Positions 45,692 through 57,666 of a stretch of DNA of 64,000 bases are shown here, piece by piece. The DNA comes from Trichosphaerium sp. ATCC 40318. Its lineage: Eukaryota; Discosea; Flabellinia; Trichosidae. Each line of letters begins with the position of its first letter. The stretch's first letter is position 1. The position numbers and the translations under genes are program-made. The notes under the pieces are model-generated. The model ran no database searches. It was not told the origin of the DNA and saw only the letters and a list, made by a program, of their open reading frames with translations. The stretch spans positions 35,090 through 99,089 of the forward strand of contig JALMLS010000242.1 in NCBI GenBank assembly GCA_038496445.1. The letters run 5' to 3'.

Positions 45692-47402
45692 GCTCTTTAT
45701 ACTACTCTAATATACTACGTACGTAAGAGCTTTATTTGTGTTCTCGCAGACATGTGGTTGTGCGTGTAAAAAAAAAAGTAAGACGAATATTTTGAATTCT
45801 TAATGCGTGTTCACAAAACAGTAAGTTTCTTCATGCGAAGAGCATCCCCACGTGAACAGGCGTAAGCGAATTCGAACGCTAAAGCAAAGATAGTACACTC
45901 AAGAGCTGCAGTTCTGTAGTATGGGTAAGTGCCACAGTGCAGTAAATTTTTTAATGACAACATATTGTCCCGCTTAGGTGAAGTACAGGCGTTATAAGAT
46001 ACACCGATAACACTCTGAAGAGGTATAAAAAATCACGTCTGATTATTTCGCTTGAATGTTACCTCAGAAGCGCGAAAGGTAAGAACTAGTGTATCTTTTC
46101 GATAGTGGTAGTTCTACTGCCAATACGCACAAACTAAGCTGACGAAAATTATTCTCTCCATCAAACGACACTGGGCGTAGCACTGTAGTCCTTATATGTT
46201 AACTGCGCGTGCCAGGTATGTTTGTTTTTACCTCATTTTATTATCTTACAAAACATCATTAAAAAATACGAAAAAGCACGTGATCAAGCATATAAAGGAC
46301 ACTTTCTATTTGTAGCAATTTATTTTGAAAAAAAATAAAATGTTTAGTTATACTTTGGCCTATTAATGACAATTCAGAACTTCTCGTATGCGTGACAAAC
46401 AAACACAAATCTCCGCTCTTGTACTTTGTTATAACTACACGTAGAATTAAAAACATAGAAGATATACTATGCGTCGGAACGCCAAGCACAAGGTGCTGAA
46501 AAAGGTTCGTTTGTGTTTAAAAAAATTATGTTATTGGTGATAAATAGCGTTTGTCATTACCAACTGGCTCTATAATCTAGCATCCGTGACTACAAGATTC
46601 CGCTAAACTAATGGCGGAGGATTTAGTCCATTGTCACGACAATAAACAGGTGGTCAAGCTTTGATCGATTTTATTATTAATTGATTAAATTTTCGTTAAG
46701 AACTGCTCCAATTCACGCTGCCATAAAAATAAGAAATTTGTCATTGATCTGTCGAAGTTTTGTTGGTCATTTGCGTATTGGGCCATTTCGCTGTAAATAT
46801 TTGTTTATTAGCCTGGTGAGCACATGTATTTCTATCATGTCTTTTGACCCTTGGGCTTGGGAATGCTATAATTGATTTAAAACTGTTTGTTTGTTCCATA
46901 AACTGTTAAAAGGGTGTCTGGGAGGTTTAGTACCTTCTCCATTGTCCAATACAGGCTACCAATAAGATAAACGTGATAATCTGTGATTGGTTTAACTGCC
47001 AGCTGGCGACTTAAAACACAAGAAAAAAATAAGAACAGCAAGTCACTTTTTTCGCACCTTTCCAGTATTGTCGCAATTATACGATCAGTTCTCTAAACGA
47101 TGCACGTATTGTTATTTGAGTTTACAGGTTCAGTGTAAACCACAAATCACTGCAAAAGGCAAGGACAGGAAGAGTTGAACCTGGTGTTTTTAACTACAAG
47201 TTAGAATATGTAAGTACAAACTGTTAAATCCAGACTTTTACACCACTTGGGAAAATGGGACACACCTGAGGTAGCATTGGTTGTGTAATAACACATCTAA
47301 AGACATGTGTCCCGCTTCGGATTTTAAGATACGTCTTCTCAAAACTCTTTTAAGTTCAGTTGTTGTTAAATTTTTTTTGAAGGCACGCGCAGTACCACGC
47401 AC
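45692..47402. other. Long intergenic region, nothing firm
   Basis: A plus-strand start MRRNAKHKVLKK near 46469 is followed by a GT and a later CTAG acceptor, but the joined frame closes quickly. Other frames are short. No RNA gene recognised. Confidence 0.35.
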
Positions 47403-49998
47403 ATGTTATCTACAGCAGCAGTACATGTTCCAATAAACCACCGCACAAGTAGAGTGTCACCAAGACATCAAAAACGCTATAGTCCAACACAAACATCCAC
47501 TGACGCTCTAGAAAGAGTTAATGCATGGTCTTCTACGACTGAACCTCGCTTGGCTGAATTATGTAAGTGGAAAAACTTGTCTAACTATTTGTTATGCCAC
47601 AACTTTTAAACGAAATTAGGGCCTGAGAGAGCACCAAAAGATCATGTCATAACTAAAAAGTTAGATAATCCAGCCAAACTTTATAGAGGTGCGTCTTTTT
47701 GCGAACACGTGAACTCACAAAAACGAATAAACTCACCTCAAAAAATGCTTGTTTTAACTTTGACTGGCCATGCTTGTACAGTGGATTAGTTCAAACACTC
47801 TCTTGATTCTGTTCGTGAAGTGATTTGTTCTGTAACTCACTTTAGGCTTTCTTAAGCTGACATCAGCGCCTGAATACTATAACAGAGACTTCGCTGAGAG
47901 ATCCATATTCCGTTATAAACGGTAAGTTTGTATTCTTTAACTCATGTTATCTCAGTTGTATGTCCGTATCACATTTTGGGTATCAGGAAATCCGCATACT
48001 CATTTTATCAATTGATAATTCTTCTTTATTACACTCTTGTCCGCTTGTTTCTTCTATTGCTCAACCTATTAAAACCATGGATCTAATTTGGAATTAACAG
48101 GTTTTTGACTCTTGCCAAACAGCTTTCTGACTCAGGAAGGAACTCAACCGAGCTTGTACCAACACATGATATATCTCTGGCATGGGCTGTACATATGCAA
48201 TCACCTCAACAATACGAAAATGATACAAACGTAAGTACAAGGTACAAATTTGTTTTTTTAATTTCGTTTTTTAGGGTGCATTTGGTGAGCACTTAGGAAA
48301 CTGGTACTACCATCAAAACTTAGCTTTGTTGGAGTACAAGAATAAAAACGATAATACTCTAATCCAAAAAGCACGGAAACACCTGAAAAGATGGAAAGAG
48401 CGATGTGAGAACACAGCAGTTCTTTGGGTAAACTTTTTTTGATTTTTCCTTCATTCACTTCGCTTCTTGAACTATTCTTCACTGCCGCATGTCGGTGTTT
48501 TCTATTACAAATTATCACGAGATAAGCCTAAAAAACTCAAGAAAACATTAGCTATCGGCAGTTACAACATATGCAACAAAAAACAATTTACTCAAAAAAC
48601 TCTTGTTTCGATTTGAAGTTTGGGTTTGTTTCAGAGTCCATTTCAACATTGTTGACATCTTTCTTAGCAAGAAACGTTTGATGAAGAATACATTGTTAAA
48701 GAAAAGACAAAGACAACATTCGAGAAATTAATTGATAAGTTTAAACGTGTTCAATCAGAATGTCCGAAAATAGATGATCAATTCAAACATTTCGATTTAC
48801 TTCCACTATTTGGTGAGTCACATCACGTGTTGTATTCTCAACAACTGTTTAATTATTACCTAGTAAACCATCAAAGGTTTGGAAAGAGAATTCTTAAACT
48901 CGGGACTCTAAATGACGCTTACTTTGCTCAAGCAAGCGAAGAGTACAATAAATTCCACGCTATCATGCAAGAAAAGAAACTGTCAGATTACCTTATCAAA
49001 GGTAGTATTTGTGTACCAACGTTGCAAATAGACTTGGCGTGGCACGCCCATATGTTAAGGTACACTAAAAAGGAGGAAAACGTAGAATAAGGGTAAAACA
49101 CGTGGCCGAATTCAACTTTTTTCTTTCCACTTTTTCTTTTGTTTTAGAGGTCTTCTCATCCTCTGCTATGTTTATTCTTTGGGTTAACGCCCTTTATGTA
49201 AGCCCTAATGACTATATTGACGATTGTATGGACATACACGGTTATTTGATTCATCACAATACACAACTTGATGATTCTCTGTTAAAACAAAGCCTTTTAA
49301 ATACAGCATCTGAGTATGAATCCAAATACGGGCGTCCTTATATCAAGAGAGAATTAAATAGTAAAGGTGGCAAAAGTTACAGCGGTTGCGCTTCTGGTGA
49401 TTTAGGAAGTGAAGGATTTCATCAAGTACGCAACTTGTTTTTACTACGAAAAATTTCAGCACAACAATTTGAAGCACAGAAATCGTTTGTAGTGCAGCGT
49501 GTTTACACTTCATCTTTTTTTGGGTCAATAGCATATTGCAGTAAAGCGTAATACAACTAAATCAAAAGCTATTTGTTCTTGTGGTAAAACACCACGTGAT
49601 TATCCGCACGTTTATTTTTGTGTTCAAAACAATTGTACAAACTTGATTTTCAACTTTAGTTTTGTCATTATTAAAACTTGTTTTGATACGTCCCCACAAG
49701 TGTTAACACGCTTCGTCTTGTAACCTTTTTTAAAGGGTCTATTCCATAGTACTGGCAATCCATCTGATCTTCCTACTGCAATGCTTAATGAATGTGATGA
49801 AGTTGTTGGTATTGATCATCAGGAAGAACCAGACTGGTTTGATAGAGCATATGACATGGGTGAATATTTGTTGTAAGTATCATTGCATTAGCTTAAAACG
49901 GTAAACTTCCTTTGTTTAGTTTTGGAAACGATGTTGGTGAGAGGGGGAGTATTGATGAAGATATATTTGCCTTCCCTAGTGACAGGGGTAGTAAGTAG
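47403..49998 (+). CDS. Glycine-rich-domain-like protein (GRDP, DUF1399)
   Basis: About ten exons. The N-terminus MLSTAAVHVPINHRTSRVSP leads to RVNAWSSTTEPRLAELW. Next are two DUF1399 units with the family hallmark Pro..Asp..WxxHM....Y: VPTHDISLAWAVHMQSPQQY and VPTLQIDLAWHAHMLR joined to SPNDYIDDCMDIHGYLIHH. Between them are GAFGEHLGNWYYHQNLALLE and KTTFEKLIDKFKRVQSECPK. The C-terminus has a short Cys/Gly/Ser stretch (KGGKSYSGCASGDLGSEGFH) and an acidic end (NECDEVVGIDHQEEPDWFDR, SIDEDIFAFPSDRGSK). Plant GRDPs act in stress and growth signalling; the molecular function is not established, and here it is unknown. The stop is at 49998, just past a CACGTG-rich intron series. Confidence 0.75.
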
Positions 49999-50270
49999 CA
50001 GCGGTGGTCGGAGGATAGACTTAACATGTAATTCAATAAGCTTGCGTAACACTTATTAAAATGTAACAATCTACTTTTTCCTTTTTGAAAAAGTGTATGC
50101 TTACCGTGTCATACACATTTCTCTTCACCAATGGTTATGTCACAATTTTAGCTATCAGCATCATGTTTGCAACTATATGAAAATTTTATTTACACTTGTT
50201 TGTTGTACAATGATGAGTGTTGAGGTAGCATCCTCGGTGATGTTCGCAGTTTTTTTGAACAGATGTTTGA

Positions 50271-53061
50271 TTAAGAAGTATCACTATCAGTCTCAGTGCT
50301 TTGGGATTCATCAACACCGGATAATATGACATGCTTTGGCATAATTAAACTTAAACAAATCTCGCTTATACCTACACCAGCCACTAGAAAGACAAAGTAA
50401 GCAGCAAGAAAAATACAAAAAACCAAAAATAATTTTGATAAAACTAATGATTTATGTCTCAGTGTTCGGATAGTACGAGTGTGGTTCAAATAAATAAAAA
50501 CGTGAGGTATATTGGATATTAAATAGCTGTAAAAAACCGTACATATAAGCCAAACAAGATGATAATTTAGAGGCCAAGACATTCCATTTGTTTGGCTCCA
50601 AGCAAATAAAGATCCCATAACCGAAGGCGCCATTGTCTTTAATATAGCACCAACACAGAATGAAATACCATTAATTTTCCCTACAATAGCAGCTGGGCTT
50701 GCAATATACACAACAATATTTATAGAGGTAAACGCAAGAGTGCCTAAAAAGAAAATCAGGAAAAAAAAAAGAAAACATTTGCGTTTGAGTCTACGATTCA
50801 ACTTCAAAAAAAAACCACTTGCCTGCGCTTGTTCTGAATAATACTGTACATAATAAACACGCCCATACAATCCATGGATGATGTATCGTTTCAGCTAAAC
50901 GAAAAATAAGTTAAAAAGAGAAAAGACTATGGTTCAAATAAACAAGTACGTGGTTTAGCAGCAGTTGGCATTGTAGCGTTTGCTGTAGGTGTTAAAGTCG
51001 AATTAAATAGCGTCGTATTATGTGTCAAGTGTGATGCACGCATAGAAGGGTCTACAGCAAGATACAATGTAGACATGTGCGGCAAAACCAACGAAGCTGT
51101 TTGAAATGTGAGTATTTTAAACCGTACACATTCTTGTGAATTGTACCTATTAGAAACAAGAAACATCCTAGCCTAAAGCAACCCATAACACCAAGGCGTT
51201 TGGCAATACGAGCTAAAGATGTTATAACGATAGTACAAGCAATTTCAAGAATAATTTAAGGTTGTTTGGAAGTCTTCTAACAAACGCAGCAAAAGGAAAA
51301 ACGAAGAACGTACTGTAAGCTACCATCTGGAAAAAGAAAAGCCAAGCACCTGCAACAGCCCATGTGATACCATTATCATCGGTACTAAACCTAAATTCAT
51401 TATTAGATAACTACCTATTACGTTATGGACAACTTACGCAACACCACCATATATTGGCTCCAAAAATGCCCACATTGCAAACAATTCATCGAAAGCAACA
51501 AAGTTAAGGCATAGCATGCAGTATAATCCAATAGACAAGATAGTGTACTTATATTCACCCCAGAATATCGTGATGTAATCCATACGAGTTTTATACTTAC
51601 CACTATAAGGCATTAGCAATGAGTATGAAAAAATACAAGTTATATACCTCGAATTAATTTCGATATCAATATCCGAGTCTTTTATGGTCTCTAGAGGTAT
51701 GCTATCATCATCTTCTGTAGTATTTATCTCTCCTGATACAGAACCAGAGTCACTACTGACATCTTCATCCTCATAATCCTCCATTTCAACAGTCTATCAA
51801 CAAAGGTCAACTTCAACAAAAAAAAAAAGAAGTTTTCTATGTTAACTGTTATCATCTTTTCGACCTCGAAGGTACGTACAATGGCATCATATGATGAAGC
51901 GTCTTTAGTTTCTGGTAGAACAAAGTAGCTTAGAATTAGTACACTTACACCAAGTATAGTACTAAATACTACAGGTAAAGCATAAGGAAATGTCTGAAAC
52001 ATAGTATTTCCAAAAACACTTGGATACTTCACGGCAGGTCTAGAACTGAATCCACCAATCATAGGCCCAACTAAAAGCTTACAATCAGATCATGAAATAC
52101 AAGTGTATATAACGTACTCATTGATCCAAGGGCCCATGCTAGAGATATTGCAGAAAAACCAGAGTTTCGGTTTGTTTTATCTGTTATATCACCACAATAC
52201 GTCTTTGCTGTTGGGAAACAAGCTAAATTATTCTTTCAATTAGATAGGATATTTTAGATGACAGCGTGCAATCCAGTAGACCAGTTATAAATCGTGCTGC
52301 TATAGCGCAGTAGTAATTTGGAGAAAACCCAAAGCATAGAGTTCCTAGAGTGATAGAAAAAGTTAGAGCGTTGATTTCTAAAAATAGAAAAAAAAACAAG
52401 GAAGAAAAAGTTTCACATTTTGGACGATTTGTAATAGTCTCTTTAAAACAATTCGCGTAGGTATCTTTTAAAGTACTCTACAAGTTCACTATGACGACGA
52501 AAACAAATAATTGTACACAAAAGTTGGATTTGTTGAAAGCGCTTAGCTCGGCAACTTTTTTTTTTCTGTTTTCTCAGAAAATTGGCATATCCGAAATAAG
52601 TTGGTACCTAGTACAGATCCAGTAGTTGTAATAAGTAAAACAGGTCTTCTTCCCCATTTATCAGACAACCAGCCAAATACTGGTGATCCTAAGCACTGTC
52701 CAATGTAAAACGCGCTTTGTGTTGTACATGTAAGCTTAAAGTGCGTAAACGCTATAAGTACTTACCTAGCTAGCACACCAGCGTAATATCCTACATAGAA
52801 AAGTGAGTTGCAAACAAAACCTCAAAACAGAATAAAAAAAACGAATTCGTCTCTTTTCTCCTTCTATCGTCGTACTGACTTGTTACACTTTTGCTATATC
52901 GTACCTACTTGCTGTTTGCTTCCATCTGTTATACCAAAGTCTACAATCATAAAGGAGATGAACGAGAATATTATCTGGGTGTTTAGAGAAGCAACGATGA
53001 GTATAAGAGTCAAAGCAAGCACTTTGACCTTTGGTAGAGGTGTTTCAACAGGGCTTGGCAT
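50271..53061 (-). CDS. Major facilitator superfamily transporter (ZIFL/DHA1-like)
   Basis: Start at 53061 (MPSPVETPLPKVKVLALTLI, first membrane helix LILIVASLNTQIIFSFISFM). The next exons hold a QCLGSPVFGWLSDKWGRRPV motif, the canonical MFS loop 2-3 signature GxLSDxxGRRP. Later exons give PYALPVVFSTILGVSVLILS with YFVLPETKD (helix 6), an acidic loop (EDYEDEDVSSDSGSVSGEIN), several helices (FVAFDELFAMWAFLEPIYGG), and the last exon KRKCFLFFFLIFFLGTLAFT ... YFVFLVAGVGISEICLSLI, with a Ser/Thr/Asp-rich tail. About 10-12 introns. The layout matches the plant ZIFL / fungal YCR023C group of proton-coupled MFS carriers; the substrate cannot be inferred. Intron borders are not resolved one by one. Confidence 0.75.
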
Positions 53062-53866
53062 TGTTGTTAGAATGCAAGCTATTACTACTCCTTAAAACGC
53101 TCCGGTAGGTATTTTTACGCGTAGTTAAGCGTAAATGAGTGAGAATTTAAGCAGTTTAGTTTTTGATGAGCAAAATCTGAACAAGTGAGGCTTGAATAAC
53201 GTGTCAAGGTTGTACACGCTGAAGCAATATCAAGTAGACTTGTTTTAGCAAATTGAACATTCGATAATTTTTCTTCTGTTCAAAAAACTAGAATTTCTGA
53301 TCCAAGTCTTAAACTCGTAAATATATTCTCTAGGCGTGTAAGAACCTTCTGTTCTATCAGAAAAAACTTCATGTGAACTGATTGATATGAAGTATTTTTA
53401 TCACGTGACCGCATGTGAAATGTAGCGTCATTTTTCAAGATATTTTTGTTCAAAAGGCAGAGTCCAGAATTCAAACTAGCTAGTACGAATTACTTTCAAA
53501 CTTAGTTATCAATTGAACGTTGAAGCGATGCAATAGCTTTTTAGGCCGCCATACTCGTTTAGGCTACGGAGAACTAGGGTTGCACTAATGCGTACAGAGT
53601 CTACCAAAAAACTCCGATAATCTTGCCAGGATTGAGGCGGCCATTGAACAGTGTTGCATATCACTTAATGTACGGAGCGCTCACGATGACATTGTTATTG
53701 GGTTTTGGTTAGTACAAGGTCTTTCATGTTGAAGGAATAGTAACAAAGAATACAAGTAATATACATAAGCGAGTCATTACTTAACTAGCTCATTAAAATA
53801 GTTCATTTGGTGTTTCCACAATTTGCGACAAAAAGACATTCACTCATACTATAGTTCCCTTGCAAA
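53062..53866. other. Intergenic between divergent genes
   Basis: Shared upstream region of the MFS gene (minus) and the third F-box/LRR gene (plus). No other gene seen. One TCACGTGA palindrome at about 53400. Confidence 0.4.
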
Positions 53867-55275
53867 ATGAGTATGCTTCTGAATCAAACACCAACGGATC
53901 TAGAAGAGTAAGTTCACGTTTCAATGCAGCAAATACACGTGTTTTACTGTTAATGGCAACATTTACTAATAGCATTGAGAGGCCATTAGAACTGCTTTGG
54001 CTGCCAATAGAGATTATATTTTGTATCCTGGCGTTTTTGGGCAACAAATGTCGTATATCCGCAACATTCGTTTGTAAACTCTTTTCTACGATCATTTTGA
54101 ATCATTTGGGTTATTTTGAGGTGACTGTCAAGTCAAGAGAAGAGCTACTCACACTAAACGGAAGTCCTCTTTTAAAAAACACAAAAGTAGTTATTGATAT
54201 TAGTACATTGACTGATGATGACTTTAAAAGTATTTCTGGTGTCCATCACCTGGAAACAAGCGATTGTGTATCACCAACAGATGCTATGCTAGAACATATT
54301 TCAGGTGTACATCATCTAGAACTACGTATAAGAAAACGTGGGTGCAAATTGACACGTTTTGGATTTAAATCACTTCATGGTATCCATACACTCATTGTAT
54401 CATGTGCGCATTTAAAAGATGAATGGATTCAAGAACTTGAGGGTATCCATACAATCGATATTTCGCACACATCTATAACTGATAAAGGACTTGCAGCACT
54501 CTCTGGAGTTCATACTATTAATTTAAGTGAGTGTTATAATATCAGTGATAAAGGTGTTATTGCCATTTCAGGCAGTGTACACAAGATACTGCTTAATCAT
54601 TGCTATATTACAGATAAAAGTGTAAGAGCACTAACAAATGCAAGAGCAATATCATTGGCTAGTACAAATATTACAGATGAAGGATTAAAGTACTTGTTGA
54701 CTCAAAATCGAGTGACAAACATCATCAACAAAATTAATCTTGATTGCATTCAAATATCAAATAATGTATTGAAACTCCTGGCTGGTATTCCTTGTGTAGA
54801 GATTCGTTATTCCCAACTAAATAGCAATACCCTGTCATGTTTGGTAGGAATACAGCATATTACTTTGAGAGCGTGCAATGTATCAAATGATGCTATAAAG
54901 CAATTGGCAGGTGTTAAAATGATTGATATTTGTTGTATTGCTTGCGTTGATGATAGTACTTTAAAGGCACTTGCAGGAGTACATACAATTTTCCTCGATT
55001 CAACATCTGTGACAGATAAAGGTCTAGGCTACTTGGTTGGCGTTAAAGTCATTAGCCTTTGTGAATGTAAGCTTATAACAGATAAAGGAGTGAATAGCCT
55101 TATTGGTGTCAAGGAAATTGATCTGGGAGACTGTTCACAAATCACAAATGATGGAGTTGTTAATTTAACAAGCCTTGATTTCCTGTACTTTTATGGTACC
55201 CAAATAACACAAAGAATGGTTTATAAACTAGGATGCAACACAAGCTACTCACACCAATTGTGGCCAAAGTTTTAA
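53867..55275 (+). CDS. F-box/LRR protein, intact, about 450 aa
   Basis: Preferred model: exon 1 53867-53907 (MSMLLNQTPTDLE), GTAAGT intron 53908-53972, exon 2 53973-55275. The join is in frame (..DIERPLELLWLPIEIIFCIL). An unspliced alternative starts at ATG 53953. F-box: LWLPIEIIFCILAFLGNKCR. The spacer LNGSPLLKNTKVVIDISTLT matches the paralogue at 11245. About 15 LRRs follow, more diverged than in the other two genes (GIHTIDISHTSITDKGLAAL, GVHTINLSECYNISDKGVIA). It ends NTSYSHQLWPKF. Predicted SCF substrate receptor. The higher repeat divergence suggests an older copy than the array at 620. Confidence 0.8.
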
Positions 55276-55668
55276 AGTGGACCATATGTAGTTAAACGAA
55301 TTATCCAAAGACTTTTTTCTCTTTTTTTTTGATCTAAGTGCAAGTTGTTTCTTATGTGCTTTCTGTCTGTCGCTCTGTAGTTACTTAAGGTGTTTCTGTA
55401 CCATTGCAGTTTGTCAAATGCGTTGTTTATGCCGATATCCCGAAAAAAAACAACAAGGAAGTAAGTCACGTGTTTGGAGAAATGTACGCTGATGAACGAA
55501 AATCTTCGTTCCAAACCTAGCAAACATGCTCAATATTTCCACAACCATCCTAGTACGTGAGTCTCGTTCAGTCAATACGCGAATTTTTTTTTATCAAACA
55601 AACTTATTGTCGCTCGAATTGCGTACGTTGGTAGGTTTCAACGCATTCGAAGTAAGATAGAGCAAACT
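55276..55668. other. Intergenic, nothing recognised
   Basis: Spacer between two plus-strand genes. One CACGTG near 55467. Confidence 0.4.
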
Positions 55669-56743
55669 ATGAAAACTATGACTGTCAGTAAGCCAACAGA
55701 AGATGTTTCTAGTTCTAAAATAGACCAAGTCATTGCGAGGGTAGTGGGAGGAGATATTATTCACTTTAAAACAACCCATCCTCAAAAAAGCTCGCAGATT
55801 ACTTGCGCAAGCGTCTAGAGCGTATATTACACGAATCTAACATTCATCTGTGCCAATACGCAATTTCTAACGGAGAACATTTTAATCGCATCCAAGAGCT
55901 ACGAAAGTCTCTTCTAAACGATACATACATACATGAATGCATACGTGGGCTATTAGAGGTAACAAACTACAAATATGATGTTTTTGAGGCAATGACCTCT
56001 CTGACAGCCTATCCTGCTCGTGTAGGAGCTTGGATTCAATCTAACGTTAACGTACTTTGATAAACCAAGGCTACGTGCTGTTACAAGCGGTGGACACCTC
56101 AATAGAGCATCAGAAATGGTTTATTCCCTTCATCGTGATACTTGGTGAGTGTTTTGAGTTTTCTTCAGTCTAGCTCCCTTTCACACCTTGTTCAATAACA
56201 GAAATGTGGTTTAGGTATACATACGCAGAGCATGGTATTAACTTTTGGATCAATATCGATGATGTGTTGCCGTCAGAGAGTTTTATGATTTTGCCAAATT
56301 TTTTCAATGTCCCTGTCGAAAACACTTCAAGCTTTTTCTCCTATGATAAGTGGTGTGCTTCAGGAGGGTTTCAATCTGTTAAACCAAAGTCGTATTATCC
56401 TCACCTAACTTCTCCAGAGTCATTTGAGGACCAGATTGAAGAAAAAACTTGTTTTAATTGTACACATGGAAACATCATAATGTTCTCTCCTTCTCACTTA
56501 CACGGCACACAAAAGCATAGTAGTGGACGTACTAGGTTCAGTATGGAGTTTAGAGTTACAACACTTGATGAAAATCATGTACAAATGCGTTATGAAGGTG
56601 TTGATAATGAGTCAAAAGGAGATGCTCTTGTTCATAGTATATGCGCCAAAGACTTTGTATCTATTCATTCATCTGATGTTAATTTATTACGAGAGTTAAT
56701 TGCTAACTTTAAATCTCAACAAAAGCTTCAGGTGCACAAATAG
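55669..56743 (+). pseudogene. Phytanoyl-CoA-hydroxylase-like 2OG-Fe(II) oxygenase with two frameshifts
   Basis: Start at 55669 (MKTMTVSKPTEDVSSSKIDQ). The frame shifts by one base at an A6 run near 55785 (..HPQK to KLADYLRKRLERILHESN) and again near 56035-56045 (..RVGAWIQS to LTYFDKPRLRAVTSGGHLNR). The catalytic part is recognisable: HRD (HxD motif) in MVYSLHRDTW, intron 56144-56214, then YTYAEHGINFWINIDDVLPS, SFMILPNFFNVPVENTSSFF and SPSHLHGTQKHSSGRTRFSM, with the distal His and the Arg that binds 2-oxoglutarate. The tail ends QQKLQVHK. Iron and 2OG ligands are intact, so the shifts may be assembly errors at homopolymers. The substrate is unknown. Confidence 0.65.
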
Positions 56744-57102
56744 CAGCTAGTTATTTTTTTGTAGACAAGTCTATCACGTGACCACCTCCCAATGTATTGG
56801 TTGTGCACAAACAATAAATCACCTTGTGAACGATGGAACAACACTCCTGCCTGTAGTTTCCTTGGTGTTAGAAATATGTGGTGAACCAAAAAAAAGGTGA
56901 ACGAAGTGAGAATATTCGCTAGCTTTGTATGTATTCTAGAACGAGCTATTTAACAAAAAAAAGAGTGTAGTTTGCTACTGTAATAACAAATAAATCATTG
57001 AGTGGTTATTGTAAGAGGGAAATTCCTCACTGTAAAGTCACCCAATGTAAAATACCTGGATAATAAATGTGAGTTAAGAGTTACAACTTTACCTGTTACA
57101 TA
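56744..57102. other. Intergenic, nothing recognised
   Basis: Holds the 3' end of the oxygenase gene and a TCACGTGA palindrome near 56773. No gene. Confidence 0.35.
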
Positions 57103-57152
57103 TGGCGACCCTAGCAGGATTTGAACCTGCACAGCAGAGGGTCCAATAGACT
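57103..57152 (-). tRNA. tRNA-Ser-like 3' half (relic) with encoded CCA
   Basis: Read on the minus strand: AGTCTATT (3' anticodon stem), a variable-arm-like GGACCCTCTGCTGT, a perfect T arm GCAGG-TTCAAAT-CCTGC with box B, an acceptor strand TAGGGTC, discriminator G and then CCA. The long variable region and 3' end suit a Ser-type tRNA. No matching 5' half (GACCCTA plus D arm) is found upstream. An encoded CCA is unusual for a nuclear eukaryotic tRNA and hints at a retro-copy or organellar origin. Confidence 0.5.
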
Positions 57153-57228
57153 GTATTCCTTTTCAGTTGTATTTGGATTTAGTAACAAAACTTTCAAGTG
57201 GTTGCCATATACTTGATGAGAGCTTTAT

Positions 57229-57666
57229 TTACATAAAGTTTTTTTTGAGGTATAAAAATACACCTCTTCTTTTTGAAAATCCCATTCTTTGTTTAGGTAC
57301 TGCATAAAGGGAATAACTTTCATCAGAAGATTTGAATGTATAAAGGAGTTTTTTGTCGTGCAACCAATCTGGGCTAACATAGGTACAAACCATTCCTTTT
57401 CCTCTCCCAATAACAGATACTCTACCAGGTAGAACAGTACTTGATGAATAAAGTGTTTTGGGTTCTGGGCATTTGATTTTAAAGCGCCTGGTATCTTTCG
57501 CTCCAAAGATTTTTCTACCGCGTTTTGGGGTGACTGTGATTGCACTTACGCCATCATACGTTGGTTGTCGTATATATTTCACTCGTTGGCGTTCATAACT
57601 AGCAGTAGTGCATTGAATAGATAATAATACTATCACAAACAGAACCAGAGAGTAAATGGTTGCCAT
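57229..57666 (-). CDS. Small secreted protein, 145 aa
   Basis: The start at 57666 gives a strong signal peptide (MATIYSLVLFVIVLLSIQCT, then TASYERQR). The mature chain is basic (VTPKRGRKIFGAKDTRRFKI) with few cysteines (KCPEP; MVCTYV) and beta-rich character (TVLPGRVSVIGRGKGMVCTY, KKLLYTFKSSDESYSLYAVP). It ends GVFLYLKKNFM. Intronless and open. I do not recognise a family. Probably exported; it could be a structural or effector-like protein. It lies next to the tRNA-like fragment. Confidence 0.6.
   Translation of the reverse strand: MATIYSLVLFVIVLLSIQCTTASYERQRVKYIRQPTYDGVSAITVTPKRGRKIFGAKDTRRFKIKCPEPKTLYSSSTVLPGRVSVIGRGKGMVCTYVSPDWLHDKKLLYTFKSSDESYSLYAVPKQRMGFSKRRGVFLYLKKNFM

Noticed and set aside
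46469-46640. Short basic protein gene (MRRNAKHKVLKK..)
   Set aside because: After the only plausible splice the frame ends within a few codons; no family recognised.
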